Shown here piece by piece: positions 52,329 through 60,796 of a stretch of DNA of 64,000 nt (within the stretch, counting starts at the first letter, position 1; each line of letters starts with the position of its first letter). Made by a program: the position numbers and the translations under genes. The notes under the pieces are model-generated. The model ran no database searches. It was not told where the DNA came from and was given only the letters and a program-made list of their open reading frames with translations. The stretch is from assembly GCA_029266495.1 (NCBI GenBank), contig JAQSWS010000004.1, forward strand, positions 1 to 64,000, written 5' to 3'. Source of the stretch: Rariglobus sp. GTDB taxonomy: Bacteria; Verrucomicrobiota; Verrucomicrobiia; Opitutales; Opitutaceae.

Positions 52329-54623
52329 CTAGTCCTGCTTCTCGTGCGTCTTGGCCTCGAAGATGGCCTTGTCGGCGAGGGACACGTGGCCCACGACCTG
52401 TCCATTGTCCAAGGGGTTGTCCACGCGAGCCTCGAGGTCCTTGAAGAGACGCTTCATATCGATGATGCCGCCGATCAGGAACCAAAAGGTGGACACGATT
52501 CCGACCACGCCGGTGACGCACAGGCTGGTGATGAAGAAGTAGGTGCTCCACCAATGCGTCGGCCAAGGCGAGATCATGTTCCAGATCAGCACGGCGACGA
52601 AGCAGAGGCCGAACTTGTAAACGATGGCGTAGCCGACCACCGACCAGGCGATGATCTTGTCTCCGCGGGTGTATTCCGGCGTGATGCCGACCAGTGCCTT
52701 GGCGACGTTGCCGGGCGTCCACTTGAACGCCGGTTTGACCTGTCCTTCGACATCGTAAATCCCGCGGTGGAGCAGACGGTCCAGATTGTAGGGTTTCTTG
52801 TAGGTGACCAGCGAACCGACGACGTAGGCGATGATGCCGGCGATCATCGACATGAAATAAAGCTCGTAGGAGTTGATGGGGAACTTCACCGGATCCATCG
52901 TCCACATGACGTAGGGATTGAACGGGGAGGAAACCGCCTCGAGGAAACTGCCGAAGGGAACGTCCCAGCCCTGGGTGTGGAGCCAGGGGTAAAGGCTGGA
53001 CGCCCAGCTGCGCTGAACGATCAGGCCGCCGATGGAGAGACCGGAGCCGAAGATGAGCGAGCAAAAGGCCCCCGTGGTCGTGCCGAAGCGGCTGTAGAGG
53101 CCGAAAATCATGATCGGGCCGGCGCCACCGAGCCACATGCCGGTCATGATCGTGGTGAACATATTGATGTAGTCGAGCTGCACGAAGAACAGCGACACCA
53201 CGAAGAAGAAGACGCACACCCCGGTTGAGCAGAGGCGCAGGGCCAGGAGGTGCTGCTCCGGAGTGAAGCCATTTTTGAGAAATGGCATCACGATGTCCTG
53301 AATGATCGTCGAGGAAGCGTTGAACACGCGCGAGTCGTCGGTGGACAGCATCAGCATGATCATCAGCAGGCAGAAGAGGCCCATGAGACCGACGGGGAGC
53401 AGGTTCTTGATGGCCACCGGCAGCATCATCTGCTGATAAAGCGTGCGGTATTTTTGGAACTGGACGTTGCCCTCGGGGGTGTTGCCCAGCGTGTCACGGG
53501 CGGTCTGGAGGTAGGGCGTGTCGATGTTGTCCTGGCGCGAAAGCGGCGTGTCGACGCCGATTTGGTGCGCGGACACCGGGATGGCCGCGATGTTGGCGTC
53601 GAGCCGGGCTCGCATCGCGGGGTCAAGGACCGCCTCCGCCGCGACCTGCTTCGAAAGCTGATGACGGATGTCGTGCGCCTGGTTCGCGAAGCTCCGGTGG
53701 GTCATCAACGTGATGATCATAACCGCGACCAGCAGCAGCATGAGGTTGGAGTAAAGGGTGCGCCAGGTGCCGAGAATCCCGGCCATCTTTTGCTCGTGCG
53801 GCGTGCGTCCGCAATTCGAGGTGTCGTTGCCGATCCAGCTGGCCCGGTTGAGGATGCTGCCCATGACCGTCACGAAGAGAGCGAAGATGTTAAAGTCCCG
53901 CAGTTTCTCGATGTCGAAGGGGTTGATGAAGTTCTCGCCGTCGACGCGGTCCATCATCACGGGCGCGATCGTGTCGTGCCACCCAAAGTGCAGGAAGATG
54001 TAGCCTGCGATGATGACGAAAATCGGATAACTGATGAGGCCTTGGAAGGCGTCGGTGATCAGCAGCGAGATGCGGCCGCCCGGCCAGATGACGAGCATGC
54101 ACAGAACCAGCGAGGCGCCCACCAGCAGGCCGAACATGGGCAGCGCCAGCCCGAAGATCATGATCTTGTGGGGCAGACCGAGGAAATAGATGAAGAAGTT
54201 GGCCGCGATGGCGGGACCGATCGCGTTGGTCAGCATCTCCGAGAGCGTGCGCAACGATGCCGCGACGATACGGAACGAACGGCTGTAGCGCATCTCCAGA
54301 AACTGGCCGATCGAAAGGGAGCGCGTCGCCCGGAAACGATAGACGCAGTAGCCGGTCAGACTCATGGCAATGCCCACGGGAATCGTCAGGTATTCCCAAA
54401 AGGACAGCGCGTAGCCGACTTGATATTTGGATTCGACCAGTGCGACCAAGGCGATGACGCCCATACCGGAGGTCATGTCACCCGCCGAAAGCACGTAGCG
54501 ACCGGCCACGCGACCGGCCGCAAGGAAGTCGACGACTCCCCGGACATATTTTCGCGAATAAACCGCGAGCCAGAGAATTAATGCCACGGGCACAATGACA
54601 ATAAGCCAGTCGATCCAATGCAT
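52329..54623 (-). CDS. Sodium:solute symporter family transporter
   Basis: The 764-residue protein has many membrane segments, starting HWIDWLIVIVPVALILWLAV, with the SSS-family segment VDFLAAGRVAGRYVLSAGDM and further segments up to about residue 745. A soluble part of about 80 residues (about 320-390) sits between membrane segments, longer than in small SSS members. The substrate could be a sugar or organic acid but cannot be named. The start ATG is preceded by AGGACC as a ribosome binding site. It ends at a terminator and no partner gene is adjacent. Confidence 0.9.
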   Translation of the reverse strand: MHWIDWLIVIVPVALILWLAVYSRKYVRGVVDFLAAGRVAGRYVLSAGDMTSGMGVIALVALVESKYQVGYALSFWEYLTIPVGIAMSLTGYCVYRFRATRSLSIGQFLEMRYSRSFRIVAASLRTLSEMLTNAIGPAIAANFFIYFLGLPHKIMIFGLALPMFGLLVGASLVLCMLVIWPGGRISLLITDAFQGLISYPIFVIIAGYIFLHFGWHDTIAPVMMDRVDGENFINPFDIEKLRDFNIFALFVTVMGSILNRASWIGNDTSNCGRTPHEQKMAGILGTWRTLYSNLMLLLVAVMIITLMTHRSFANQAHDIRHQLSKQVAAEAVLDPAMRARLDANIAAIPVSAHQIGVDTPLSRQDNIDTPYLQTARDTLGNTPEGNVQFQKYRTLYQQMMLPVAIKNLLPVGLMGLFCLLMIMLMLSTDDSRVFNASSTIIQDIVMPFLKNGFTPEQHLLALRLCSTGVCVFFFVVSLFFVQLDYINMFTTIMTGMWLGGAGPIMIFGLYSRFGTTTGAFCSLIFGSGLSIGGLIVQRSWASSLYPWLHTQGWDVPFGSFLEAVSSPFNPYVMWTMDPVKFPINSYELYFMSMIAGIIAYVVGSLVTYKKPYNLDRLLHRGIYDVEGQVKPAFKWTPGNVAKALVGITPEYTRGDKIIAWSVVGYAIVYKFGLCFVAVLIWNMISPWPTHWWSTYFFITSLCVTGVVGIVSTFWFLIGGIIDMKRLFKDLEARVDNPLDNGQVVGHVSLADKAIFEAKTHEKQD

Positions 54624-55118
54624 GGGTTGGGGTCCTTTTATTATTACGTAGAACTATTCTGGATGAGCAAAGGGTGAGAGTTCCTGAAAATGATGAGCGA
54701 TGGCAATCTTTTAGTTATCATGCTGAATAATAGAATGTTTTGAATGAAAATGACCCTAGGATTACCTCTCATTCCTATTAGATCGGCTTCACTTTATGTC
54801 TGGATTAAGAAAGCCGTGGTGCTTGGCGTTGCCAATTGAGTTCGTTGGCGAACGCAGCGCCGGATTCGGGTGAATAGGCGGTGAGGAATCATGGCCTTGA
54901 TCAAGTAATCGCCGGGCGGAGAGGCGTGATCTGCACGTGGGTCTATCAGCAGTCCTTAAATTGGCCAAGCCCTGTCAGGAGAAAACCATACACAGTTCCC
55001 CGCGTCGTTTAACGGGGGCGATGGCTGTCGACTTCAGGCATTCCCTGAATTATTCGTTTTTGGCGCCCTACTAAGTTGAGGAGCTTCCTCTGCCCCGAAA
55101 TTCCACGGACGTCCCGCT
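54624..55118. other. Intergenic region between symporter and PAS kinase genes
   Basis: These 495 bases separate two divergent genes and are clearly less GC-rich than the genes around them, especially 54640-54800. I see no reading frame worth calling and no RNA gene. It probably holds promoters for both neighbours, but I cannot defend a single -35/-10 pair. Confidence 0.7.
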
Positions 55119-57422
55119 ATGAATTCCTCTTTGAGCGAAGCCGATCTGTTGCGCACCCGGCTGGAGACATCCCAGCGCATTGCGACGATCGGTGATTGGG
55201 AAAGCGATGCGCGGCACAGTGAACTGCAGTGGTCAAACGAAGTGTATGACATCCTGGGGGTTCCCCGGGGCGGCTCTGCCTTGACCGCGGAAAGTTTCTT
55301 CACCCGGGTTCATCCGGACGACCTCGAGGGGGTTCACCGTCGCAAGCAAACGTTGTCGCCGGCGTTGCGGCGGATCTCTTTTGACCATCGTATCATTCGT
55401 CCGGATGGCGAGGTCAGGTGTGTGCAGCAACGGTGTGAACTCATCGTGGATGCGTCCGGGCAGGCTTCGCGGGTGATCGGCACGATTCAGGACATCACCG
55501 AACTCAAGGCGGCGGAGGAGGAGCTGCGCGGGAAGACCGCGATTCTTGAGGCACAGCTGGACACGTCCATCGACGGTATCCTGATTGTGGATGCAGACGG
55601 ACGGAGCATCCTGCAGAACGACCGGTTTTCCGAGATATGGAAAGTTCCACCGCATCTGGTTGAGTTGGGCAACGACCGGGAGCAGGCGCAGCACGTGGTG
55701 ACCCGGGTGAAGAACCCCGAGGATTTTTGGGTCAAGATCACTCATCTGCATTCCCATCCCAAGGAAGTCAGCCGTGATGAAATCGAGATGAGCGATGGCG
55801 TGATTTTGGATCGTTATTCGGCTCCGGTGACCGGAAAGAACGGCCGCTATTACGGACGCATCTGGACCTTTCGGGACATCACTGCGCAGAAAACGTCCCA
55901 GGCTTCATTGGTTGCGAGCCAGGAACGGTTCAAACTCGTCGCCAAGACGATCGGTGACGTGATCTGGGATTGGAACCTGCGCACCGATGTTATCTGGCGG
56001 AGTGATGGTTTCGAGAACACCTTCGGGCTGGCCGCGTCCGAGGCGGATGAACTCCAAACCACCTGGGAGCGCTTGATTCATGAGGATGATCGCGAGCGCG
56101 TCGAAAGCAGCCTGAAAAAGGCAATCGAGGGCACCGGTCAGACGTGGACCGATGAATACCGGGTGTTGCGACGCGACGGCAGCCACGCCGTGGTGGAGGA
56201 TCGTGCGCAGATCGTGCGCGATGCCGCTGGCAAGGCCGTGCGCATGGTAGGCGGCGTCCGTGATCTCACCGAGCGGAAAAATTTCGAGGCCCGCCTTCTG
56301 CGCTCGCAGCGCATGGAGAGCATCGGGGTGCTGGCCGGCGGCATCGCGCACGATTTAAACAACGTTCTCGCGCCGATTCTCATGTCGGTCGACATCCTCA
56401 AGCAGGAGTCGGGGAGCAAGGAGCAGGCGCATCGGATGCTGGAGATTGTCCGGGTGAGCGCACAACGCGGCGCGGATCTTGTGCGGCAGGTCCTGACCTT
56501 TTCACGCGGGGCCGACGGCGAGTATATGGCCGTCAGCTTCCGGCATCTTTTTCACGAATTGCAAAGCATCGTGATGGAGACGTTCCCGCGTAACATTGAG
56601 ATCGAGTTCAACGCGGCGTCCAACCTCTGGCCGGTGATGGGCGACGCCTCGCAGTTGCACCAGGTGTTGCTGAACCTGGCCGTCAACGCCCGTGATGCCA
56701 TGCCGTTCGGCGGCACGCTGCATTTTGCCGCGAGCAACCAGGTTCTCGACGCGCAGTCTCCCGGCGCTCCTGCCGGGGCGCCGCCCGGTTCCTATGTTGA
56801 GTTGATCGTGACGGACACGGGCACGGGAATGACCCCCGAAGTGCGGGAGCGGATCTTCGAGGCCTTTTTCACTACGAAGGAGGAGGGGAAAGGGACCGGC
56901 CTCGGGCTGGCTTCGGTTCACGCGATCGTGAAGCACTATCATGGTTTCGTGAACGTCACGAGCGAGGTCGGGGCGGGGACGACGTTTAGGATCCATTTCC
57001 CGGTGGATTCGTCGCTCAGTTTCGACTCCCGCCCGCCGATGGTAATCGACAATCCGCGCGGCCGGGGGGAAACGGTGCTGTTGATCGACGATGAACGTTC
57101 GATTCGCGACATCGCACAGCAGACGTTGGAAGGATTTGGCTATCACGTGCTGGTCGCCGGCGATGGCATCGAGGGTATCGCGCTCTACATGCGCAACGCG
57201 AAGGCGATCAAGGTGGTCATCACCGATATGATGATGCCCAACTGCGACGGCGCCTCCACGATTCGCGCGTTGCTCGGCATCAATCCCGAGGCACGCATCA
57301 TCGCCGCCAGCGGGGAGGGGATTGATCGCGAGACAATCAAAGGTGTCAGCGATTTCCTCGGGAAGCCCTACAGCGCGGAAACAATGTTGAAACTGATCCG
57401 CGAAGTGTTGGACCGGCCGTGA
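55119..57422 (+). CDS. PAS-domain hybrid sensor histidine kinase with C-terminal receiver
   Basis: The 767-residue protein has three PAS-like domains: about 20-130 (SNEVYDILGVPRGGSALTAE), 150-260 (DTSIDGILIVDADGRSILQN) and 270-390 (VWRSDGFENTFGLAASEADE-like third fold). The HisKA H-box GGIAHDLNNVLAPILM has His411. The HATPase domain carries NLAVNARDAMPFGG, TDTGTGMTPEVRERIFEAFF and GKGTGLGLASVHAIVKHYHG. A receiver follows with LLIDDERSIRDIAQ, Asp703 in VITDMMMPNCDG and Lys in DFLGKPYSAE. It has no membrane segment. It is a single gene and its output target is not visible. Confidence 0.93.
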   Translation: MNSSLSEADLLRTRLETSQRIATIGDWESDARHSELQWSNEVYDILGVPRGGSALTAESFFTRVHPDDLEGVHRRKQTLSPALRRISFDHRIIRPDGEVRCVQQRCELIVDASGQASRVIGTIQDITELKAAEEELRGKTAILEAQLDTSIDGILIVDADGRSILQNDRFSEIWKVPPHLVELGNDREQAQHVVTRVKNPEDFWVKITHLHSHPKEVSRDEIEMSDGVILDRYSAPVTGKNGRYYGRIWTFRDITAQKTSQASLVASQERFKLVAKTIGDVIWDWNLRTDVIWRSDGFENTFGLAASEADELQTTWERLIHEDDRERVESSLKKAIEGTGQTWTDEYRVLRRDGSHAVVEDRAQIVRDAAGKAVRMVGGVRDLTERKNFEARLLRSQRMESIGVLAGGIAHDLNNVLAPILMSVDILKQESGSKEQAHRMLEIVRVSAQRGADLVRQVLTFSRGADGEYMAVSFRHLFHELQSIVMETFPRNIEIEFNAASNLWPVMGDASQLHQVLLNLAVNARDAMPFGGTLHFAASNQVLDAQSPGAPAGAPPGSYVELIVTDTGTGMTPEVRERIFEAFFTTKEEGKGTGLGLASVHAIVKHYHGFVNVTSEVGAGTTFRIHFPVDSSLSFDSRPPMVIDNPRGRGETVLLIDDERSIRDIAQQTLEGFGYHVLVAGDGIEGIALYMRNAKAIKVVITDMMMPNCDGASTIRALLGINPEARIIAASGEGIDRETIKGVSDFLGKPYSAETMLKLIREVLDRP

Positions 57423-57456
57423 TGGGGGCCACGCGAGGACCCCATGCCTTGCCCCC

Positions 57457-57522
57457 CAGGCTTCAGACTTCCGCCTGAGGCCTGTGGAGCGGCAGCGTTT
57501 GTGTGCCGCACGAAATTTTTTT
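57457..57522 (+). terminator. Two hairpins after the PAS kinase gene, the second terminator-like
   Basis: CAGGCTTCAG pairs with CTGAGGCCTG (57457-57484, one G-T pair). A second hairpin, GCGGCA with TGCCGC at 57489-57509, is followed by a T run at 57515-57522. Together they are a plausible end for the kinase transcript. Confidence 0.5.
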
Positions 57523-57632
57523 ATGCGGTCTGCGTTGTGAAGACCAAGCTGGCGGGGACGAAACGGGGCACTCCAAGTGGAGCAACCATTCGCTCCAGCC
57601 GGGCCGGGGTTCACGGGCTTGCGAAACGAGTG

Positions 57633-58022
57633 TCAGCCGCCCGTCTCTCCATTGATGCGCACACTGTGCACGCGCATGCATTGGCGACAGCCGACCGAGG
57701 CGCGTTTCATTGGAATCGGAAGTTTTAAAAGCATGCAAATAGCGCCGAACGCACTGAGGACGCGGATGTGGATATCCGGCGAGCCGCAGTGGGGGCAGGC
57801 GATCATTCCGACCGTGTCAGGCGGTAAGTCCAGCAGGGCGCGCGCTTCTCTCCAGTCTTCGTCGGCCACATCGATTCGCACCCCGCCCACGGCGGTAGAC
57901 GCGAGCCAGTTCAAGGTGACCATGTGTTCATCCCGGAGCACGGTTTTTACCCCCGCGCTTTCGAGCCGTGCCACCGCCAGATATGCCTCCATGGGCGTCG
58001 AAAAAGCGGCGAGGGTTTTCAT
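57633..58022 (-). CDS. DUF2007-type protein with zinc-ribbon-like C-terminus
   Basis: The 129-residue protein begins MKTLAAFSTPMEAYLAVARL, the DUF2007 (signal-transducing) fold that also appears with PII-like neighbours. Its second half has paired cysteines, MIACPHCGSPDIHI and VGCRQCMRVHSV, that look like a zinc ribbon, with a hydrophobic stretch between them. The function is unknown. Its start overlaps the stop of the small membrane protein gene by four bases. Confidence 0.82.
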   Translation of the reverse strand: MKTLAAFSTPMEAYLAVARLESAGVKTVLRDEHMVTLNWLASTAVGGVRIDVADEDWREARALLDLPPDTVGMIACPHCGSPDIHIRVLSAFGAICMLLKLPIPMKRASVGCRQCMRVHSVRINGETGG

Positions 58023-58249
58023 GTTTTTTCCGGGCTGGCCGGTTTGGAGTTCGGCAGCTTGGGCCAGGAAGCGACCATTTCATCGACCAGCTTGCCGAAG
58101 TGAATGAGCACGGTGTTGATCAGTGAAAGCGCCGCGATCCACCAAAACCATTTGGCGGCGCTGCCGATGGATGGATTGGCGGCCATGATGGATTTGCGAT
58201 CAATCGGGACGGAAAGAAGGCCGGGTTGTCCGGTGAAGGCGTTGGACAT
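58019..58249 (-). CDS. Small membrane protein
   Basis: The 76-residue protein has one membrane segment (AAKWFWWIAALSLINTVLIH) and a polar C-terminal tail rich in Pro, Ser and Lys. It has no recognised family. It overlaps the DUF2007 gene by four bases, which makes a coupled pair likely. Confidence 0.7.
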   Translation of the reverse strand: MSNAFTGQPGLLSVPIDRKSIMAANPSIGSAAKWFWWIAALSLINTVLIHFGKLVDEMVASWPKLPNSKPASPEKT

Positions 58250-58295
58250 AATTCAGAGCTGATGCGCGCCGATGATTTTTATGCGTTGCCGACTC

Positions 58296-59066
58296 TTAGC
58301 CGTAGGCGGGCTCGGGATGCAACAGAGGTTGCCTGGCTTTGTGGTGAATCATGTCCTCGGCCCAGTGCCACTCGTGGAGGATATTACGCATGACCAGTGC
58401 GTGATCGAAACAGACCGAGCCTTGGGGGAACCGGACTGGATCTTCAAAATAGCTGGAGTGCACGGAGGAGACCTCGAGCGCCCGCACGCGCCATTCGCTG
58501 GTGTGCAGAATCAGGCCGTCGGATTTTTCCGGGGTGTGGCTGGCCGAGTAGCCGAGGCTGCCGGCCTCGAAGAATGCCGATGCCTCCACCAGGGAGGCAA
58601 AGCACGAGGTCTTGGGGATCTCGTTGGCTTCGCTGCCGACCACGTTGATTGAGACTTCGCCGTCCCTTGATTGCATCGACAGTTCGATGTGGGAAATCTG
58701 ATCCATCACCGAAAACGTCGCCGCATGATGGACCCCGGGAAAAAGGCGTCCGCCGGCCAGTTGATTCAACCACGAACTGCTGTCGCGCCGGGGAATATAG
58801 ACGCCCTCGCAAAGGTTGCCCGAGGCATCATTCCACTGAACGGCGATGCGGTGGGCGGCGTTTTCGCTGGAGGCACCCAGAAAGCCGGGCAATGCTGCCG
58901 GCCGGATCTGTTCCAGGCGAATCAGACAGATGCCCACCAGAGCGAAACCCTTGTGCAGCTTCGGACGGAATGGAGCCGGAAGCAGGGGCTGGACGATCTC
59001 GGGTGAGGCGCGAAAATTCACCAGCAGCCGCCGTTTGATGACTCCTTTGATTTTAGGAATGCGCAT
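58296..59066 (-). CDS. DUF2071 domain protein
   Basis: The 256-residue protein has the DUF2071 pattern: KRRLLVNFRASPEIVQPLLP at the start, ALVGICLIRLEQIRPAALPG, AHRIAVQWNDASGNLCEGVY, and YFEDPVRFPQGSVCFDHALV near the end. The fold is like acetoacetate decarboxylase, without a known function. There is no signal peptide. The start ATG at 59066 fits; 46 bp separate its stop from the small membrane protein gene. Confidence 0.88.
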   Translation of the reverse strand: MRIPKIKGVIKRRLLVNFRASPEIVQPLLPAPFRPKLHKGFALVGICLIRLEQIRPAALPGFLGASSENAAHRIAVQWNDASGNLCEGVYIPRRDSSSWLNQLAGGRLFPGVHHAATFSVMDQISHIELSMQSRDGEVSINVVGSEANEIPKTSCFASLVEASAFFEAGSLGYSASHTPEKSDGLILHTSEWRVRALEVSSVHSSYFEDPVRFPQGSVCFDHALVMRNILHEWHWAEDMIHHKARQPLLHPEPAYG

Positions 59067-59527
59067 TTATTACAGAGGCTGTCCTGACGACCGGTGAGAT
59101 TGGGTGGTTTTAGGTGTTCGCCCAAGTGGTAAATACCACCCTTCCGCCTTCATCGAAGTAGATGATCAAGTTTCGTGGCGGGTATCCCATATAGAAAACT
59201 CAGAGTATTAGCCAACCGGCGCTTATCTGAATGCAACTGCAAGCTAGCGTCCCGTCATCCAAGTTCGTTGAGAAAATACCTCGGAGGGATGGCCACAAAA
59301 AATCACAAAAATTCGAAAAGCGTATGCACCGTTAAAGGCGCCTATAGGCGCGCGGGAGAGCAACAGTGGCAGGATCGGCGATTTTTGCGTCTTTTTGCGG
59401 CGAACATTCCGACTGAATTACAAAGAAAACTTCAGGGATGGGACACGAGCGGTCTTCCCGAAGGTCTGGCTCGACCGGTGTCGGGTTTGGGATACCAAGA
59501 GGACGCCTCATTTTTGATCTATCATTT
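59067..59527. other. Intergenic region with period-10 inverted repeats
   Basis: These 461 bases between divergent genes are AT-richer than the surroundings. An ORF can be drawn over part of them, but it has no recognisable domain and runs through simple repeats. The main structured element is described separately at 59290-59405. The rest shows nothing I can name. Confidence 0.65.
59290..59405. repeat. Period-10 repeats in inverted pair
   Basis: The left part reads CACAAAAAAT, CACAAAAATT, CGAAAAGCGT as 10-bp units. The right part (59378-59405) reads GGCGATTTTT, GCGTCTTTTT, GCGGCGAACA. The two halves are imperfect inverted copies, with the T runs of one facing the A runs of the other. It has the same general design as the period-8 pair at 327-405, with different units. 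Confidence 0.6.
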
Positions 59528-60577
59528 ATGTCACCCCCTTCATTCATCGCAGGTGTCGCCACAGACATCGGTCATCTGACCAGCCGGGACAAAGAGCTGA
59601 TGCACGCCGCCGGTATTCGCGGCCTGCGCACCGGTAAACTTCATTTTGATCAGGAGAAATTTCTCGCGGGCGAACCTCAGTCCGAAAAATTCGTGGCGAT
59701 CAAGGATCGGATGATCGGGCTGCGGAACGAAGGGTTTCGGTTTACGGCGCTCACACCAGGTCCGTTCGAGATGGTGGCGAAGGCGGGCGCGCCGGGGTCG
59801 GCGGAATACTTGGAGAACTACCGGCGCATGTGCGTGTTTCTCGCCACCGAATTCGAGGGACTGGTGGATTATTGGCAGGTCGCCAATGAACTGGATATCT
59901 GGATTTTTCGCGCGACGCTCACGCTGGATCAATCGGTCGCGTTTTTGAAGGCCGGGATCCAAGGCATTAAATCCACGGGGACGCGCGCGAAGGTTGGAAT
60001 CAATATCACGCTTTTTCCCTCATTGCCCGGCGAGGTGGACGGGAACACCGAGCTGCATGAAGGCGTTCATATCGCGAAAGGTGTTTATGGTGATCCGGAG
60101 CTGGATCTCGATTACGCGGGTTTCGACAGTTATCCGGGGACGTGGAGAAGGGGAGGCGCGGAGAGTTGGGACGCGTATCTGGACGAGTTTTACGCGCTCA
60201 CCCGGAAGCCGATCATCATTCAGGAATTCGGTTATTCGTCGGCCGGGGGAATGATGACCCCGGAGGAGGACGCGAGCGGGATCTATCCCTGCAAGGCGGG
60301 CAAGTGGCGGTTTTCGTCGGGTGGTCGCGGGCATACGCCGGAGGCACAGGCGAAGTTTATCGAGGAGTCCTTTGAGGTTTTTGCGCGGAAACCGTTTGTG
60401 ATCGGGGCAACCTATTATCGTTGGACGGACCAAGCGGTGTGCTGGCAGTGCAAGCAGCCCGGTTGTCCGGTTGAGACCGCGTGGGGGTTGCTGGATCTGC
60501 AGCATCAACCGAAGCCGTCTTATCACTGCTACAAGGCGACGATGAAGCGGTTGTATGGGGCGGGGGAAGGGCAGTAA
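59528..60577 (+). CDS. Glycoside hydrolase-like TIM-barrel protein
   Basis: The 349-residue protein has a clan-A glycosidase layout: YWQVANELDIWIFRATLTLD contains the Asn-Glu acid/base pair and KPIIIQEFGYSSAGG the likely nucleophile Glu. Other barrel segments include NFRRMC-like FLATEFEGLVDY and ARVGINITLF-like KVGINITLFPSLPGEVDG. Glu-Asn spacing and size resemble families 5, 53 or 113, but I cannot assign one. There is no signal peptide, so it may be cytoplasmic. The ATG at 59528 gives MSPPSFIAGVATDIGHLTSR. It is a lone gene followed by the heptamer array and a hairpin cluster. Confidence 0.75.
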   Translation: MSPPSFIAGVATDIGHLTSRDKELMHAAGIRGLRTGKLHFDQEKFLAGEPQSEKFVAIKDRMIGLRNEGFRFTALTPGPFEMVAKAGAPGSAEYLENYRRMCVFLATEFEGLVDYWQVANELDIWIFRATLTLDQSVAFLKAGIQGIKSTGTRAKVGINITLFPSLPGEVDGNTELHEGVHIAKGVYGDPELDLDYAGFDSYPGTWRRGGAESWDAYLDEFYALTRKPIIIQEFGYSSAGGMMTPEEDASGIYPCKAGKWRFSSGGRGHTPEAQAKFIEESFEVFARKPFVIGATYYRWTDQAVCWQCKQPGCPVETAWGLLDLQHQPKPSYHCYKATMKRLYGAGEGQ

Positions 60578-60612
60578 GTCGATAGTCTAGAGCTGAGAGT
60601 CTAGAGTTTCGG
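60578..60612. repeat. Five heptanucleotide repeats after the glycoside hydrolase gene
   Basis: Five 7-bp units in register: GTCGATA, GTCTAGA, GCTGAGA, GTCTAGA, GTTTCGG. It begins directly after the stop codon. Confidence 0.65.
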
Positions 60613-60641
60613 AGGAGGGCCGCGCTTATTTGGGCGGGCGG

Positions 60642-60672
60642 AAAAAAGGCGCTGCATGTTTTGCAGCGCCTT
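60642..60672 (-). terminator. Distal terminator after ilvD
   Basis: On the minus strand AAGGCGCTGCA pairs with TGCAGCGCCTT (loop about five bases) and is followed by TTTT. It lies 125 bp beyond the ilvD stop as a second terminator. Confidence 0.8.
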
Positions 60673-60690
60673 CGAGGGGATCGGAGGCGG

Positions 60691-60710
60691 AGCGCCAGCG
60701 AGCTGGCGGC
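60691..60710. repeat. Short hairpin between the two ilvD terminators
   Basis: CGCCAG and CTGGCG pair around a CGAG loop. It has no T tract and lies in a 130-bp stretch that is almost all inverted repeats. Confidence 0.5.
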
Positions 60711-60733
60711 CTACCGCGATGACGATTGGCGCG

Positions 60734-60764
60734 AAAAAGGCGCCGCGGTTGGCGGCGCCTTTTT
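60734..60764. terminator. Bidirectional terminator after ilvD
   Basis: A perfect 13-bp stem, AAAAAGGCGCCGC and GCGGCGCCTTTTT, with loop GGTTG can end transcription from both sides. It lies 33 bp beyond the ilvD stop. Confidence 0.9.
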
Positions 60765-60767
60765 CGG

Positions 60768-60793
60768 AGTGCGGGGAACGGAGTCCCCGCACT
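60768..60793. repeat. 10-bp stem hairpin next to the ilvD stop
   Basis: AGTGCGGGGA and TCCCCGCACT form a perfect 10-bp stem around a six-base loop. It lies 3 bp beyond the ilvD stop codon on the gene strand. Confidence 0.7.
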
Positions 60794-60796
60794 ACC

